A stretch of 64,000 nucleotides of DNA from positions 18,434,525 to 18,498,524 of the forward strand of contig CM044959.1 in assembly GCA_024516035.1 (NCBI GenBank), written 5' to 3'. A model generated the notes under the pieces. It worked only from the letters and a program-made list of their open reading frames with translations, had not been told where the DNA came from and ran no database searches. Source of the DNA: Bactericera cockerelli (Eukaryota > Arthropoda > Insecta > Hemiptera > Triozidae). Below are positions 47,766-60,288 of this stretch, one piece after another. Each line of letters starts with the position of its first letter. Within the stretch, counting starts at the first letter, position 1. Position numbers and translations under genes: made by a program.

Positions 47766-49250
47766 GGACAACCTCAAGAATATTGTACTCTATTCAAATT
47801 ATCAGCTGAGGATCAGGAGTTCCATCATGCAAACATACATTTTCTTGAATAATCCCTTTAAATGTCACTAAATCTTTACAACACCAAGCATGGTTAGAAA
47901 CTTGATGGTTGACAAAGTCCATCTTATCATACAGCTATTTTGGCAGATTTGGATAACTAAAATTAAACATCCCGAGTATAACTTCTAGAGATGTCTCTAT
48001 TCTGCAACAGAAATAGAATACCTCTCTCTACAACTAATGAAAAATATCATTGAATAGTCAATCGTTTGTCTTCTAGCTGATCGTGAATAGCAACAAGTAA
48101 TCACAGGCCAATCAACTAGGACAAACAACATCTCACAGAACAACAGGTGAAACGTTCTTCGGGCAAAGAATCCTGCCGCCATGAGCACTCATAAATTACA
48201 GTCGTGTTGACATCAGTCTATTCTCGACCCGATACGAGATAATTAATTAAACTCCATGTTGTTCATGATCTCCCGGCTACCTCACGATGTATACCTGAGA
48301 AAGTTGATAGCCGATTCCTGGTGCTGCATTCAAGTGACCACTTACGACCTAGTGCAACAGACTTAAGTCGTGCCTGAGCAAGTGAGCATGAATGTCCCAA
48401 TAGAGCTGACATTGGTGAATCGTTTGTGTTGGAAAAATAAAAATAAATCGCCACATTACTGAAATAAACTAATAGAGGATCTATTGTTGGCTATTAGAGG
48501 TGTTTTGAAGAGGAGCCAAATCCTGTTGTTGGGTGATCTCAGCACGACTGTTCGCAGCCTGTCAGATCTCATGATATTATTATGTGCTAGAAAGTATTGT
48601 CATTCAAGAACTTGAACAAGACAGATATTAGCACTCACACTCATTTATGTTGGAAAGTTGGTTACGATGCACAGTGAGCCTGAAGTTGAATTGAAAAGTG
48701 GTTTTTGAAAACCATGTTAATGTGCCGTTAAAAAAATCAATCAGATTAAAAGGATTGAGCCGGGAGATCCCACATAACCACGAATTAGTGTGTTAAATGA
48801 TTTCCATGTTTTATTTTATAAAAATTGGTAGGTCCATTAATTAAAATAATTTAAGTGAATTAACAAATAAATCAATTTAAATTATCACTCCTTAGGTCTG
48901 ATAATCAGCACTGATAAACAAGATAATCAGCCCTTAGGTAAGGTGCTTGGAATAGACCTTAGCATCATATGCGCACTTGGGATTAAATATTGATCTGAAA
49001 TAAAAACATTAAGAACTTGATATTAATTTAGATCACTACTTTATTCCTTTACAGCTCTTTATTCAAATTCTGGTGCATTGAAAATCAAACCATCGCATGG
49101 TTATTTATTGTTAACATGAAGTATTCTTCTATTTACTGCCAGGTAATTCAATTATATTTTATTTAAAATGATTCACATTTCCAGTGAACGGGTTAAGCAT
49201 GGGATCGAGTTTAAAACCCAACACTCCAAGAAGTTCCAGCGGGGGCGCAT
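47766..49250. other. Spacer, no feature seen
   Basis: No exon, RNA or repeat family was recognised. Confidence 0.4.
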
Positions 49251-50167
49251 TACGATTCGGCCCAAAAAGGTTTATGAAAAAGGTTTTTGATTTCAGGTAA
49301 AAAAAGTCACCGAACGATTCGTCCCAAAACGTTATCTTGACCAAAAAATAAACAACACGATTCGGCCCAGTGCAACATTCTAAGTACCGTATATATTGAG
49401 GGATTTTTTATTATTCAACATTAAATTACGAAATTACCTTCTATATGAGGCATTGGCCTTCTATATGTATTATCCCTAACCCTACTATATTCTTGATACA
49501 TGGCCTTCTATGTATTTTACCTAACCCTACTATTTTCTTGAGGCATGGCCTTCTATGTATTTTACCTAACCCTACTATATTCTTGAGGCATGGCCTTCTA
49601 TGTATTTTACCTAACCCTACTATATTCTTGAGGCATGGCCTTCTATGTATTTTACCTAACCCTACTATATTCTTGAGGCATGGCCTTCTATGTATTTTAC
49701 CTAACCCTACTATATTCTTGAGGCATGGCCTTCTATGTATTTTACCTAACCCTACTATATTCTTGAGGCATGGCCTTCTATGTATTTTACCTAACACTAC
49801 TATATTCTTGAGGCATGGCCTTCTATGTATTTTACCTAACCCTACTATATTGTTGAGGCATGTCCTTCTATGTATTTTACCTAACCCTACTGTCAAACAC
49901 TCTAATAAACACTGATAACAGAGGTGACTGTTATACTGGTTCAAAACAATGTTTCCATACTATTTTATAGGGATTTTTTGGCGGAATAAAAGTGAGACTT
50001 TTTGTTGGAATAAAAGTGGGATTTTTTTGGGGTGGGATCAAAACTTGATAGTGTGTTTTGGGACGAATCGGGTTATGGCCGAATCAGGTTGTGTTTTTTT
50101 GTGTTTTTTTTGGGGCCGAATCATGCTATGGAAAAGGTCTACTCAGGTAATTTGGGCCGAATCGTGT
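49251..50167. mobile_element. Putative non-autonomous DNA transposon around a 45-bp tandem array
   Basis: The left end TACGATTCGGCCCAAA and right end TTTGGGCCGAATCGTGTA are inverted copies of one another. Further GATTCGGCCC or GGGCCGAATC words recur inside both ends (for example near 49350, 50070 and 50115). This resembles the subterminal binding-site clusters of DNA transposons. The centre is the tandem array described separately. There is no transposase frame and the target duplication is not clear. Confidence 0.6.
49441..49895. repeat. 45-bp minisatellite, about ten units
   Basis: The unit catggccttctatgtatttt, acctaaccctactatattct, tgagg repeats with only a few substitutions. Because 45 is a multiple of three and the unit lacks stops in two frames, both strands show long periodic pseudo-ORFs. 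Confidence 0.95.
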
Positions 50168-51264
50168 ATAGAGATCTGAGATCAGATGGTTAGGATCGAC
50201 GAGTTAGTCCCTAGCCATCGGTGTTCAGCCTAGTGTAAAAAATTCAAGGTTACTCTGGGCTGTAGGATTCTTAGTTCTTGTGTACGCTGCTCACTCACTC
50301 CGGCTGGATTGGCAATTATTTGATTGAATGTGTTGTGTGAATTAGCCAGCCTGTGAGTCTGAGCCCAGGTAGCTACATATAGTTATATAAATATATATAT
50401 AGTTCTCTGCCTCGTGCAGTCATTCCTCAGGTAAACCAGTCGGTAGCGTCAGAATCATTGCTGTCATGTATGCTCTTGGTGATCTAACTGATAAGTTGTG
50501 AGCTATTTTACATATTTACCACGCTACTAGTTCTAACAGATCACGGAGTGTCTATTTAACTACAAATGATGACTAATAACTATCATGTTAGAGCAAGGTC
50601 TGAGGTCTGTTCCCATCAAACATACACATCTGTTACAGGTTGCAGTAGTGTAAATCTGATATAGTATAGATAGAGTGTTTCATATTAAAGTATAATAAAT
50701 TACCAAGTTGTTCTCAATAACATAGGGAGTATCACTGGTTGCTATGAGAATTTGAGAGAAGGGCACACTCTCACTCAAGCAAACAATAAATATTCCAATC
50801 ATGTCGCCTCTTATGTCCTACTAGTTTGGTTCCACATACAAATGAAGAGAAACAGTTCTGAATGGAGTAAATATAGGTAAAAGAGTTTGTGTGGTTGATT
50901 ATTTATGTATCCTCCTTATACATTTATATCCCTATTCAACTCTTAAGATATTCTTTGGTACGATTTAAGTTGGTTTACTTCTCATTTTGCTGTTGATGTA
51001 ACGGTGGCGTGCCTGTAGATGAAGGTTTTTACCCGTTATCGTCTTGTCGAAGCTCGCAAATCAAACTAATGTTTTTAGGAATTATTTTGAGCCCTTAGCT
51101 AACTTTCAGCAGTACCAGCTGACTCAGCCGGTGAGGACATAACTGGTCTACTTGCTCTTTGTAGTTCACTGGTCTACTCCCTCTTTCGCGGACAATCATA
51201 TAAATTGTACTCGATATAGTTACAGAGTCTAAAACTAAAAAAATGGAACGCATGGATCGGATCC
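50168..51264. other. Spacer, no feature seen
   Basis: AT-rich, with an (AT)n-like patch near 50385. No gene was recognised. Confidence 0.4.
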
Positions 51265-51410
51265 TACCCAGTACCTAATTGGATTTTTCCTCATTTATTT
51301 GCACATGTGACCACATACCCAATTGACATAATAATAAAACTCAAAGGGTTAGGTGGTAGAAAATCCTCGCCTACGGGCTACCTACCACTGAGGAGTATTA
51401 TATGTAATGT
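51265..51410 (+). mobile_element. SINE family B, 5'-truncated
   Basis: It starts within the head (tcctacccagtacc) and keeps the body words tttttcctcatttatttg, acataataataaaactca and ggttaggtggtagaaaat. Confidence 0.7.
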
Positions 51411-52435
51411 TCTTACCGTCAGCAATACTAATCCTCATTAAGTAAATCCTAGCAAGATTATGTTACAAGATACAAAATGACAGTTCTTGTTGTTCCTGCT
51501 TCTCGAGATTCTTCTTTTGGCCTGGGAATATTTATTTTTCATTCTCAGGCAAATTGGCCGCATTAATTATGTATTGGTATCATTTCAGCAGACCTGTTGG
51601 TAATTAGTAACAGGTCATTGGACCAGTGGTATTGACTGGAAACTTGTTTAATGGAGTGTTTTTTTTTTATATATCAGAAGTGTTAAATACTACTTATAGA
51701 GTAATTAGAGTATACGTAAAATCAAGAAGTCAACAACATTTCTGAGCGCAATTTGTTCACCACACGGCCCCTTCTGATGGGTGAGATGATAAAAAATAAT
51801 TCCAATTTTTGTGCTTAGTCATAGACATAACACGAATGCGCCGAAAGGTATCGCTTTCAAATATGTAAGCAAGCTTTTAAGATAGACCGACATTGGTTTC
51901 TTGACTGAAGAAGAAAGTAGGTACTACAACTACACACAATTACACATCTAGGGTATCATTACACATAAGCAATTCTACATAAATGTATGCATATAATAAT
52001 TGACAAGATAAGCATATGATAATTGACTTAAATTCTGCCCGTTTTTTATTGGGAATGCATCTGAAGAGCTGCCTGCATTGACTAGCCCACGATTGCGTTA
52101 GATCACTGCACCACCAAGGCAGGTTCGCGAGTGAACTTTGCGCGGCCCCATATCACAGTTCACTCGACGCTAGTCAAGCAGTCCTAGGATAATAACCTCC
52201 GCGCTAAGTGAATCTACAATACCCGCCAGTAACTTTACTAGCGCAGGAATTCAATACACTTCGGCGTACTAGCAAGCTATAGATGGATCCACTCACAGCT
52301 GGCGGTTTTCCAAGAGATTGTAGGTTCAATTGATAAGGTCATGGAATCCAAAAATACGAAAATAAAAATAAGAAACGATAAAAAGAAAGTCTCTATAAGG
52401 GTACAAAATATCTTGGCAGATTTTATTGCTCCAAA

Positions 52436-52880
52436 CGATATTGGTTCTCCACTAATATCGACTCAGAAATAGTAGTTTTGGTGTCTCCACTAATACAATC
52501 TACTTAGAAATGGTATTTCTGATGTTTCCATTAATATCTACTGAGAAATGGTAGTTTTGGTGTCTCCACTAATATCTACTGAGAAATGGTAGTTTTGGCG
52601 TTTCCACTAATATCTACTTAGAAATGGTAGTTTTGGTGTCTCCACTAATATCTACTCAAAAATGGTAGTTTTGGTGTCTCTACTAATATCTACTCAGAAA
52701 TGGTAGTTTTGGTGTCTCCACTAATGTCTACTCAGAAGTGATAGTTTCTAATCAGAAATGGTAGTTTTGGTGTCTCCACTAATAACTTCTCAGAAATAGT
52801 AGTTTTGATGTGTCCACTAATATCTACTTAGAAATGGTAGTTTCGGTGTCTCCACTAACTGTATGTCATCATATCTACTC
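52436..52880. repeat. Minisatellite, roughly 39-bp unit, about eleven copies
   Basis: The unit ctccactaatatctactcag, aaatggtagttttggtgt repeats with substitutions and one shortened unit near 52735. It is non-coding. Confidence 0.92.
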
Positions 52881-55599
52881 AGAAGTAGTGGTAGTGGAAA
52901 TTCTGTGACACTTTAATCTAGGTCTCAATGGAGAAAGTTAAGAACTGACTTGTGAATTTGTCTCTGTCTATCGTTATTCTCTATTTCTTCTCTCATAATA
53001 TTATTATGTTCCTTTTCAATTTTTAGTTATTGTTGAAAAAATCCGCTCATAGATTTTCCTTATAAAACCGTTTACCAAGTTGGAAATAGCGATGATTTAA
53101 TCAAACATGGTCATCTTTGAGTGAGCGCAAACTATTTACATGCTCGTATACAATACGTGCACATAACTACATTAGATAGAAGGACTTGAACTAGGCACAG
53201 AACCTATATTTAACTGACTCGTTTTCTTTTATGTTGCTTACAATTGCCGAGACACGTTGTAATCTCAAGTGATTCGCATTTTGGTCCGCCAACAGGGGGA
53301 CAATTAAAGTCCTCTGATATTGTGCTATAGAGATCTAATCTATCTGCAAGCTGTATAGACTCTAGCGACAATAAGAAGTTCGTAAAATACCTACAAGTAG
53401 CTTAGGAACAGCATCATTACTACCCATGGTTCGGCTACCAACAACAATGTTACTGAGGTTGTTGGATCTTTAGAATTCTTTCAGCAAGTTCAAGACTAGA
53501 GGACGATGTCTTTTATTGTGACTTAATTGTTGTTGTCTTTTAATTGTTTTCTGTTTATGGTTGTTGCGAGCTTGGAGCTTGTGAGTTTATTGGAAGCTAT
53601 TTATGTTTTCCCATGCTTGAGGACATGGAGGTATGCGGGAGAAGATTCACGCCTAATGAATAGAATTTGCCACTTCTGCTGCTTTGCTAGAGCTTTTATT
53701 TATTTATTTTTGGAAGCATCAATTGTACAGGTATATTGTTGGTATTTGGGCAATGTCTGGTATCTTGTATTTTAAATAATTTTCTATCCTCTATGAGATT
53801 TAAAGTTTTAAGTATGTACTTAGCTGGAAATAAGTGAGCTCCTGCGTTTAGCTTTTATCTTTCTGGAATGAATTTTTTTCAAACATTTACCAAGGCAGAG
53901 TCCATTCGATCAGGTACAAATATACTTAATAATCCTTTCAGCCATACATATCAAATCAATGGAGCTTTTAAGTCATATCAATGTCTATGAGCTAAAGAAC
54001 TTCTTTAGAACTCGGGCTTGATTGACATACCTTACAGTTATAAAGACTTATTAGTTATCAGGCAGTGTTTGTACCATACGGTGGGCATGCCTATTGCCTA
54101 TTCTGTTAGAAAACATCATGTAATTCAATGAGAGAGCATGTTACTCCTACGGAATGCAGACACATAGAGTACTTACGATTTGTATGAATGCAGGTACTTG
54201 TACTACAACCGTGTATTTTAATAAGTCTGACGCTCCGAGGTTGGAATTCTGTTCTGCTCTAACAGATTCTTGTCTAATATGGCGTCAGGATTTTCAGTTT
54301 AAACCGACTTATAAGATTTTTTGGCTTGGGGAAATTTGCTGAAATATACCCTCAATTTTATCACATTTTGTATGGAATAGAATTTCAGTCCTCCGTAAGA
54401 TATTACGCGTTGGATAGGGTCCACTGCTGCAGATTTGGATTATTTGGCATATTCATTGCCTTGTGTTGCTATTTTTTTAAATGAAATTTGTGTCCGCTGA
54501 TTGACGACGATTAACCAAAAGACTGACAAATGTAATCAGTTTGAATGAAACAGAACACTTGATCCAGTCGTACTTTAGAGTTTGTTGTAATGTACAAGCT
54601 AACACTCGACATCAGTATTTCAAATTAGTGGATGGAATGGACCGGTTGACAAGCAATGGGTCAAGAAATGGCTCAAACATGAAGCCGGCTAGTCTTACCG
54701 CAGCGGCCGTGTAAGAATTCGATAGAAATATAACGTACATTCCTTTCATGATTTCATTGTCTTCTATTGTAAATTGCCACGAATGTGTTAGGTTTTCCAT
54801 ATTAGTAGAGTGTGTTCAGACACTCCGGCATATGTCATTGATGGAATGACTGTAGCGCATGATAACTTTGAACAACTTGATCCGTATCTCTACTCTGAAA
54901 ATTTACCTTTTTATATCTTTAGGTACATTTGCCAAATCGCTACCACATTTGAGTGTCCAGGTGAGTAATATAATCCTAGTATCAGAGATAATCACACTCA
55001 CTCCTATGAAAGCAACTTTATTACCAGCTATTGGACTTGTCAACGCAATGGATACCTATTTTTAATAGATCAGTTAAATTCTAAACTGTTTGAGAAGTTA
55101 AACCAAAGTTATCACATATTTTAACATTATTTTAAGCTCAACATAGTTCGAGGTGTAATGGGTGCATGTTTCTCGATACCTTTCTGTAATTTAATACTTC
55201 GTCGTGGTGAAGCTGCTATGATACCAGTTTAGAACTTGTAAGAAGTAGACTCTTGATTCTGTTTTTATATACCAGATCAGTTTTATACTTTTTATGAGCT
55301 TGCAAAAAAGGTTCGTATCTAAGCCCTAACTATATCTTCATTCGAGATGTAATTTTTTAACGATAGGTACCTGACTAGTTAATAATTTATTGATCAGTTA
55401 TGGTGTTTTTTTCTAGAGAAAAATAATATGGCTTCTTTGATCCAAGCTTTTCTGATCTAAGCAATAAATTGAACCAACTATCTTCAGCTCTTTTGGTACA
55501 GTTTTCGACAGCTAAAGTTACATGCAACGATAGCATAAAATCGCGCGACATCAAAAGTTCTACACAATCACCACTTAAAACAATACCTCGGAGAAATTC
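52881..55599. other. Spacer, no gene recognised
   Basis: AT-rich. The frame at 53527-53775 is hydrophobic but lacks any family motif or splice context. Confidence 0.4.
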
Positions 55600-55750
55600 A
55601 AGACTAAGTCCACAGAGGTATTATAAAGTCCACAGAGGTATTATAAAGTCCAGAGAGGTATAATAAAGTCCACAGAGGTTATAAAGTCCACAGAGGTATT
55701 ATAAAGTCCACAGAGGTATTATAAAATGTCTATTAATTTAACCCTAATTA
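55600..55750. repeat. 20-bp tandem array derived from the 131-bp MITE
   Basis: About six units of agtccacagaggtattataa are followed by atgtctattaatttaaccct. In the MITE at 38.1 and 42.5 kb the equivalent sequence is gccacagaggtattacaaaa, acgtctattaattccgccct. The array is therefore the end of a MITE whose subterminal segment has been multiplied. Confidence 0.8.
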
Positions 55751-56324
55751 GCCCATGGACCTCCGGGAATAATATCTCGTGTATCGTCTATTTGCAATAT
55801 GCAACTTAAGTTCAAGGAAAAAGTTCGTACAATAATTAAGCCAACTTTATATAGTCGCAGTATTAAGTTTCATGTATGTCTCAATATAAATAATAAGACA
55901 TAACATGGGTTACATTCTTCAGGCTAAAGTAAATACAGTTAATATCTTATCTACACCAAAGATTGTGCATAGAATCTATAATAGACTGAGTCTAATAGGT
56001 ACTATCGCATAATTGTAGATATTAGAGATAAGTCGGGTATTCAGCCATTCTAAGCTGCCAGTTAAATTCCACGAGCTGGCAATCTCCACTACGAACGAGT
56101 ATGTGAATTTAAGCATTTTGTACTTATCTATGAAATCGACATAAAATGCGTGGCCCAGATACTTGGTGCAATGAAGTGGTCTATAAATTAAATTACGAAC
56201 ATCATTAAATTCGCACATAAGTGAGCCATGACTCATGAGTCAACACGACTGCATCTAACTGCATGAGCTGCCCTTCAAACAGTATTAATGAGACAGGCAA
56301 TTAAATAATTTGCTTAGCCAACGT

Positions 56325-56532
56325 CGATGGCTCCGGTGAATGCACCGGTTCTCGTAGGATCACCGAAGTTAAGCAACGTCCAATGAGGTGAAGACTTCGT
56401 GATGCTGGCATTCCGGCCCAACTCAAGCTGGGTGATGTTACGGTGGGTAGAAGTGCTGTGAATTTCCTGCGAATGGAGGGTAAAACCCCCGTCGTGATAT
56501 GACCATGCAGTTGAAAGTTGTTAAACCCAAAT
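56325..56532 (+). mobile_element. 5S-rRNA-derived SINE, copy 3
   Basis: caacgtcgatggctccggtg, aatgcaccggttctcgtagg, atcaccgaagttaagcaacg and a weaker box C (gaagacttcgtgatg) form the 5S head. The body (caactcaagctgggtgatgt, cctgcgaatggagggtaaaa, cccccgtcgtgatatgacca) matches the copy at 31.9 kb. Confidence 0.9.
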
Positions 56533-56869
56533 ATAGGTATATAATATAAAAAATTAATACTCGTATCACTTACCTCCACACAGAGGTTCAAGTTTCAGTT
56601 GTGAAGTGGATTTTGCCATGATATGTTTGTTGAATTTTTACCTCCCGAAGCATTTTTTCACCAATGAGAGCATTTCGATTCACATGTCATTCGTTTCATA
56701 ATTTTCTGTAGAGCTCTTTGAAATTCTCAACATTGCTGTTTCTTCTTAGAATAATTTTGCTATTATATTCCCCTAAATGGAAGAGACAGTATAAAACTAC
56801 AGAAATCATCTTCAAAAATCAGACTGTTTTTTATCATAATGAAAACACGCTCGAGCCGACAGTCTAAAT

Positions 56870-56991
56870 CCTCGGTCAGCAATTAGCGGACCGCGGTCCG
56901 AATCCGGACCGCGAAGCTCTTTTGTCCGGCCCGCGGACAGATTTTTCTCATGTTAATCCGGACCCAAAAAGGATTTATTTGCCGACCCCTG
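56870..56991. mobile_element. 122-bp hAT-type MITE with 8-bp target duplication
   Basis: The element begins CCTCGGTCAGCAATTAGCGG and ends GGATTTATTTGCCGACCCCT G. The ends are related inverted repeats of the common CAGGGGTCGGCAAA type. It is flanked by gtctaaat at 56862-56869 and 56992-56999. The GC-rich inner part (accgcggtccg) can fold back. Confidence 0.85.
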
Positions 56992-57104
56992 GTCTAAATA
57001 AAGAACTATAATGATAGTCATCTTATTATATAAATCTATTTGTAACCAACATGTCATGATCTTAGAAAAATCTAAGTGGATTAATGGACTCATTAATTGA
57101 TCAA

Positions 57105-57405
57105 CTTCTTAAAAAAAAAAAAGATGAGTGTTTCACAGCCTTTTTTATTTCGTAGCCATGAAACAGGAGCTACTGTAGACGCTTGTAGCCTGCCCATCCC
57201 GTGGTATACCTCCTCTCTGATGGGCGAGAAGTGACACAATACTTCCCATTTAGGTGCTGGGTCAACACGAGCGCACCGGAAGGTATCCCTTACAGGCAAC
57301 TGCATGTAACCAAATTTTGATTACAATTTTTGTCGGCGCGGGGGTTCGAACCCGGGTCCTTCCGCATGGCAAGCGAGTGCTTAACCACTGAGCTATTCTT
57401 GTATA
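57105..57405 (-). mobile_element. tRNA-Gly-derived SINE (family A), full-length
   Basis: Minus orientation. The A-rich tail is at the low end, followed by aagatgagtgtttcacagcc, the body, and a well-kept tRNA-Gly(GCC)-like head (cccgggttcgaacccccgcg on the element strand) at the high end. Confidence 0.92.
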
Positions 57406-57605
57406 AACTCTTTGCATTCATGGCTTTACCCATGTCCTTGTTATCTTTTCATTACGATAGGCTATACAAAATCCGAAACTTTGTTTAAAGTTATTTTTTT
57501 AAAGGAAATTAGGGGTCAAAACTTTGTCTTTCGTCCATGTAAGTCCTAATCACCATGAAGGATGAAGGTGTTGAACACATGAACCAAAAACATTTCAGAT
57601 GGGAG

Positions 57606-59552
57606 CATGGGCGTAGCCAGGGGGGGGCAGGGGGGGGCAGCTGCCCCCCCCTAGAGAAACCTCAATAGTATGCAACATGGAAGGGGCAACTTAAATTTAC
57701 ATATGATATTTTTTGAAAAATATTTTTCGAGAAAAAAAAAAACATTGAAAAACCTTAAAATCAAAAATCAAGGATTTTTAAAAGGTTAAAAATGGAAAAT
57801 CGGGGCGAGCAAATGGCCTTTTGGTGCCGATCAGGTTCAAACTGAGTTCCACCGACAGGTATAAATGGCCGCTATCTAGGGTTAGTGTTAGGGCTTTTCG
57901 TCACCTACTAGGGCCGAATTAGGGCCATATTAGGGCCTTTTTGGAAAACCATATATGCCGCTCTAACTCCTTCTGTGTTGCAGATGAAGCAAACATGTAT
58001 AGAATATGAAATGTGTAGAATGTGTAACTGGCCAAAGTGGACTTGTACCCGCTTAGGCTCAATAAATTTATAAAAAAAAAAAAAAGAATGTGTAGGCGCA
58101 CCTTTTAGTGGTACCAAAATTTTTTTCGTGCCATTTTTGCCCTGCCACTTTGGTAGCCTCTGGACGCCATTTGGTCATCTAAATATCTTCTCCCATACAA
58201 GATGAACATTTTTTGTCAGGAAATTTACGCTTCATCTGGTGGCGCCAGCGGCGCAGATGCGCTTGAATTTTTTGCGTTTTTTCGCCATAACTCTGGCTGT
58301 GTTAATGACGAAAGGCTGAAATTTGTTGCGTTAGGTTCGTACATACGAGGGCTACATAAGAATATGTTATAAAAACAGCTTAAAATTTAAACTGATATGT
58401 CAAAAGTTTGACATATGTCAAAAAATGGCTGCTTTTTATTCAATCGGTGATTATGCACCGATAAAGTGTCGCAAGCACATGATGTTACATATCGTTCGAT
58501 TTGCCTTGACGACGCGAATCCAAAAAGGTATAACATTACCACCTTAAGCCTGAAAATCGATTAATTTCAAGGCGACGATTAAAACGGTTTTTTCAAACGC
58601 CGTTTTAAGGCAGAAGGAGACGTTTTTTTCGGCTTTTTGAAAAAGAGGGGGAAGCGGTTAGGCAGGAACGGTGATTCTCCATGTGATTTCCTACATTTTT
58701 GACAAAAAAAAATTGAAAATTTTAATCGTAAACCATACTATGTTTTTAATTCATTTGAATTTTTTTTTAATTATTTGAAAAATTAAAAATTTTTAGTGAT
58801 TTTTCTGGGCCGTTTTCCGGGGCTATTATAAACGTTAACAGGGCATATTGCATATCGATCGAACCGGAAAATTTTCAGCTACAAGAATTTTCTAAAAGAA
58901 AAGCTTCATATATAACCCAGTCCATGTGGGCGGGGCCGGTTCATTGATTAAAATTTTCGAAAATTTTTAATTTGCCCAAAGTGACTGTAAAATTTTATCA
59001 AAACTAGACCTATTATATATCATTCGATGCGCATTGACCAGGAGAATTCAAAAATGCCATAAACGTTGTAGGTCAAGGCGACTAATCTCGAGTTAAGGCC
59101 AAAAAACTTTTAAGGCAAATTTAGGTCAAATTTGTTGCGTCAGACCTGTTTTTGCCGGCTTATTTGGGGGCGTTAACTTTATAGTAACAAGATAATTTTT
59201 TGTAAAACCACACAAATGTCTTCTATTTTTTGCCATTAAAATATCAGATTTTTTTTTAAAGGGCAAACAGGTCAAAATAATGAAAGATTGAAAAAAATGA
59301 AAAATAGGTCAAAAATCGACCCCACTCTAAAAGAGTGTCTTATTAGCCCGGTTTACCTTACAAATTTTTAATTTTACCGAAGAAGCCATTCGAAAGTTAT
59401 TCAGGCCAGTTCTTGTGGGACCTTTGGATTTCAACAACAACAAAACAAATCGCTTCCACTGCCTTTTTCCGCACCCAAAGGACCCCCCCCCCCACTTTCG
59501 ACACGGATATCTTAGTTGCCCCCCCCTAGAGCGGATGCTGGCTACGCCCATG
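57606..59552. mobile_element. 1.95-kb non-autonomous hAT element, copy 1
   Basis: The termini CATGGGCGTAGCCAG and CTGGCTACGCCCATG are inverted copies. The insertion is flanked by an exact 8-bp duplication, gatgggag (57598-57605 and 59553-59560), as expected for the hAT superfamily. Near the left end is a G8-CAGCTG-C8 palindrome. There is no transposase frame; the ORFs in it are short and AT-driven. The copy at 61.2 kb is almost identical, so both inserted recently. Confidence 0.93.
58027..58084 (+). mobile_element. 58-bp retroposon nested in hAT copy 1
   Basis: It starts actggccaaagtggacttgt and ends ctcaataaatttat plus an A-run. It is flanked by a 10-bp duplication, agaatgtgta, at 58017-58026 and 58085-58094. 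This is the signature of a truncated LINE-mobilised insertion. Confidence 0.75.
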
Positions 59553-59754
59553 GATGGGAGCAAAATAACATTAATGACAATACAATAGCGAGTGGATGGA
59601 AGTTTTCAGTTCTCGACATTCATACAAAGTTGGAAAGTTTACGTGTAGCTAATGATTTATTTATTACCGATATAGTGAGCATGAACCCTTAGGAGATCTT
59701 GAATATCTTCAACATAAGTTGCGTCTCTAGAAAATGTCAAAATACATTCTTCGT

Positions 59755-59940
59755 TTTTTTTGCTCAACATATTATTAGAAGGACATATTAAAATTTACAA
59801 AATAAAATAGTTTGAAAATTAATAAAAGATAAAATTGTTTGAAAATAAATAAATAATAACGAAGAATTAATGTCCTAACTAAAGGGGGGGGGGGGTTTAT
59901 TACCTGCGGCAATCTCTTCCATCCAAATCTTGATAGATAA
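59755..59940 (-). mobile_element. LINE 3' tail, 5'-truncated
   Basis: On the minus strand, gatggaagagattgccgcag, gtaataaaccc and ctttagttaggacattaatt match the plus-strand tail at 61.0 kb. The T/A-rich remainder leads to an A-rich end near 59755. Confidence 0.65.
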
Positions 59941-59964
59941 CATCAAAGGTCATTTAAGAGAGAC

Positions 59965-60122
59965 CAGCCACTGAAATCAACCTCACTCAGCTAAGAAAAG
60001 CTAGAATCACGAGGGTTCGAATTTCAGTTGTCACTCACCAAGTTTGAACCTCGATGAACGTTGCTTAAGTTTAGTGGTCCCACAAAAACTGGTGTTTCTA
60101 ACATCGATGTGACCGTCGCGGG
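59965..60122 (-). mobile_element. 5S-rRNA-derived SINE, copy 4 (diverged)
   Basis: On the minus strand, gcgacggtcacatcgatgtt, agaaacaccagtttttgtgg, gaccactaaacttaagcaac, gaggttcaaacttggtgagt still follow the 5S order. The start of the body is kept (cgtgattctagcttttctta, gctgagtgaggttgatttca). Confidence 0.75.
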
Positions 60123-60288
60123 GAGACTAGGCGTCACCCTTTTAAACCACTGAACGAAATTTTAACATAATGTGCAGTGCACAGTATATTAGGTATGCAA
60201 CAATTTAGTGTAGACTGATAATAAAATTTATAATTAATTTAATCTGGAGCCAATAATTTAATCTGGAGAAATTGAGGCAATTCAATTT

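Noticed and set aside
49441..49895. Telomere-like repeat (CCTAA words)
   Set aside because: Each 45-bp unit has only one such word; there is no TTAGG-type tandem run.
49441..49944. Long periodic ORFs on both strands (167 and 156 codons)
   Set aside because: They come from a 45-bp tandem repeat whose unit is a multiple of three and has no stop in those frames.
52436..52880. CRISPR-like array
   Set aside because: Units are contiguous with no unique spacers, and the genome is eukaryotic.
57908..58117. Identical ORFs in both hAT copies as a conserved gene
   Set aside because: Identity only reflects the recent copying of the element, and the frame runs through the nested poly(A) insert.
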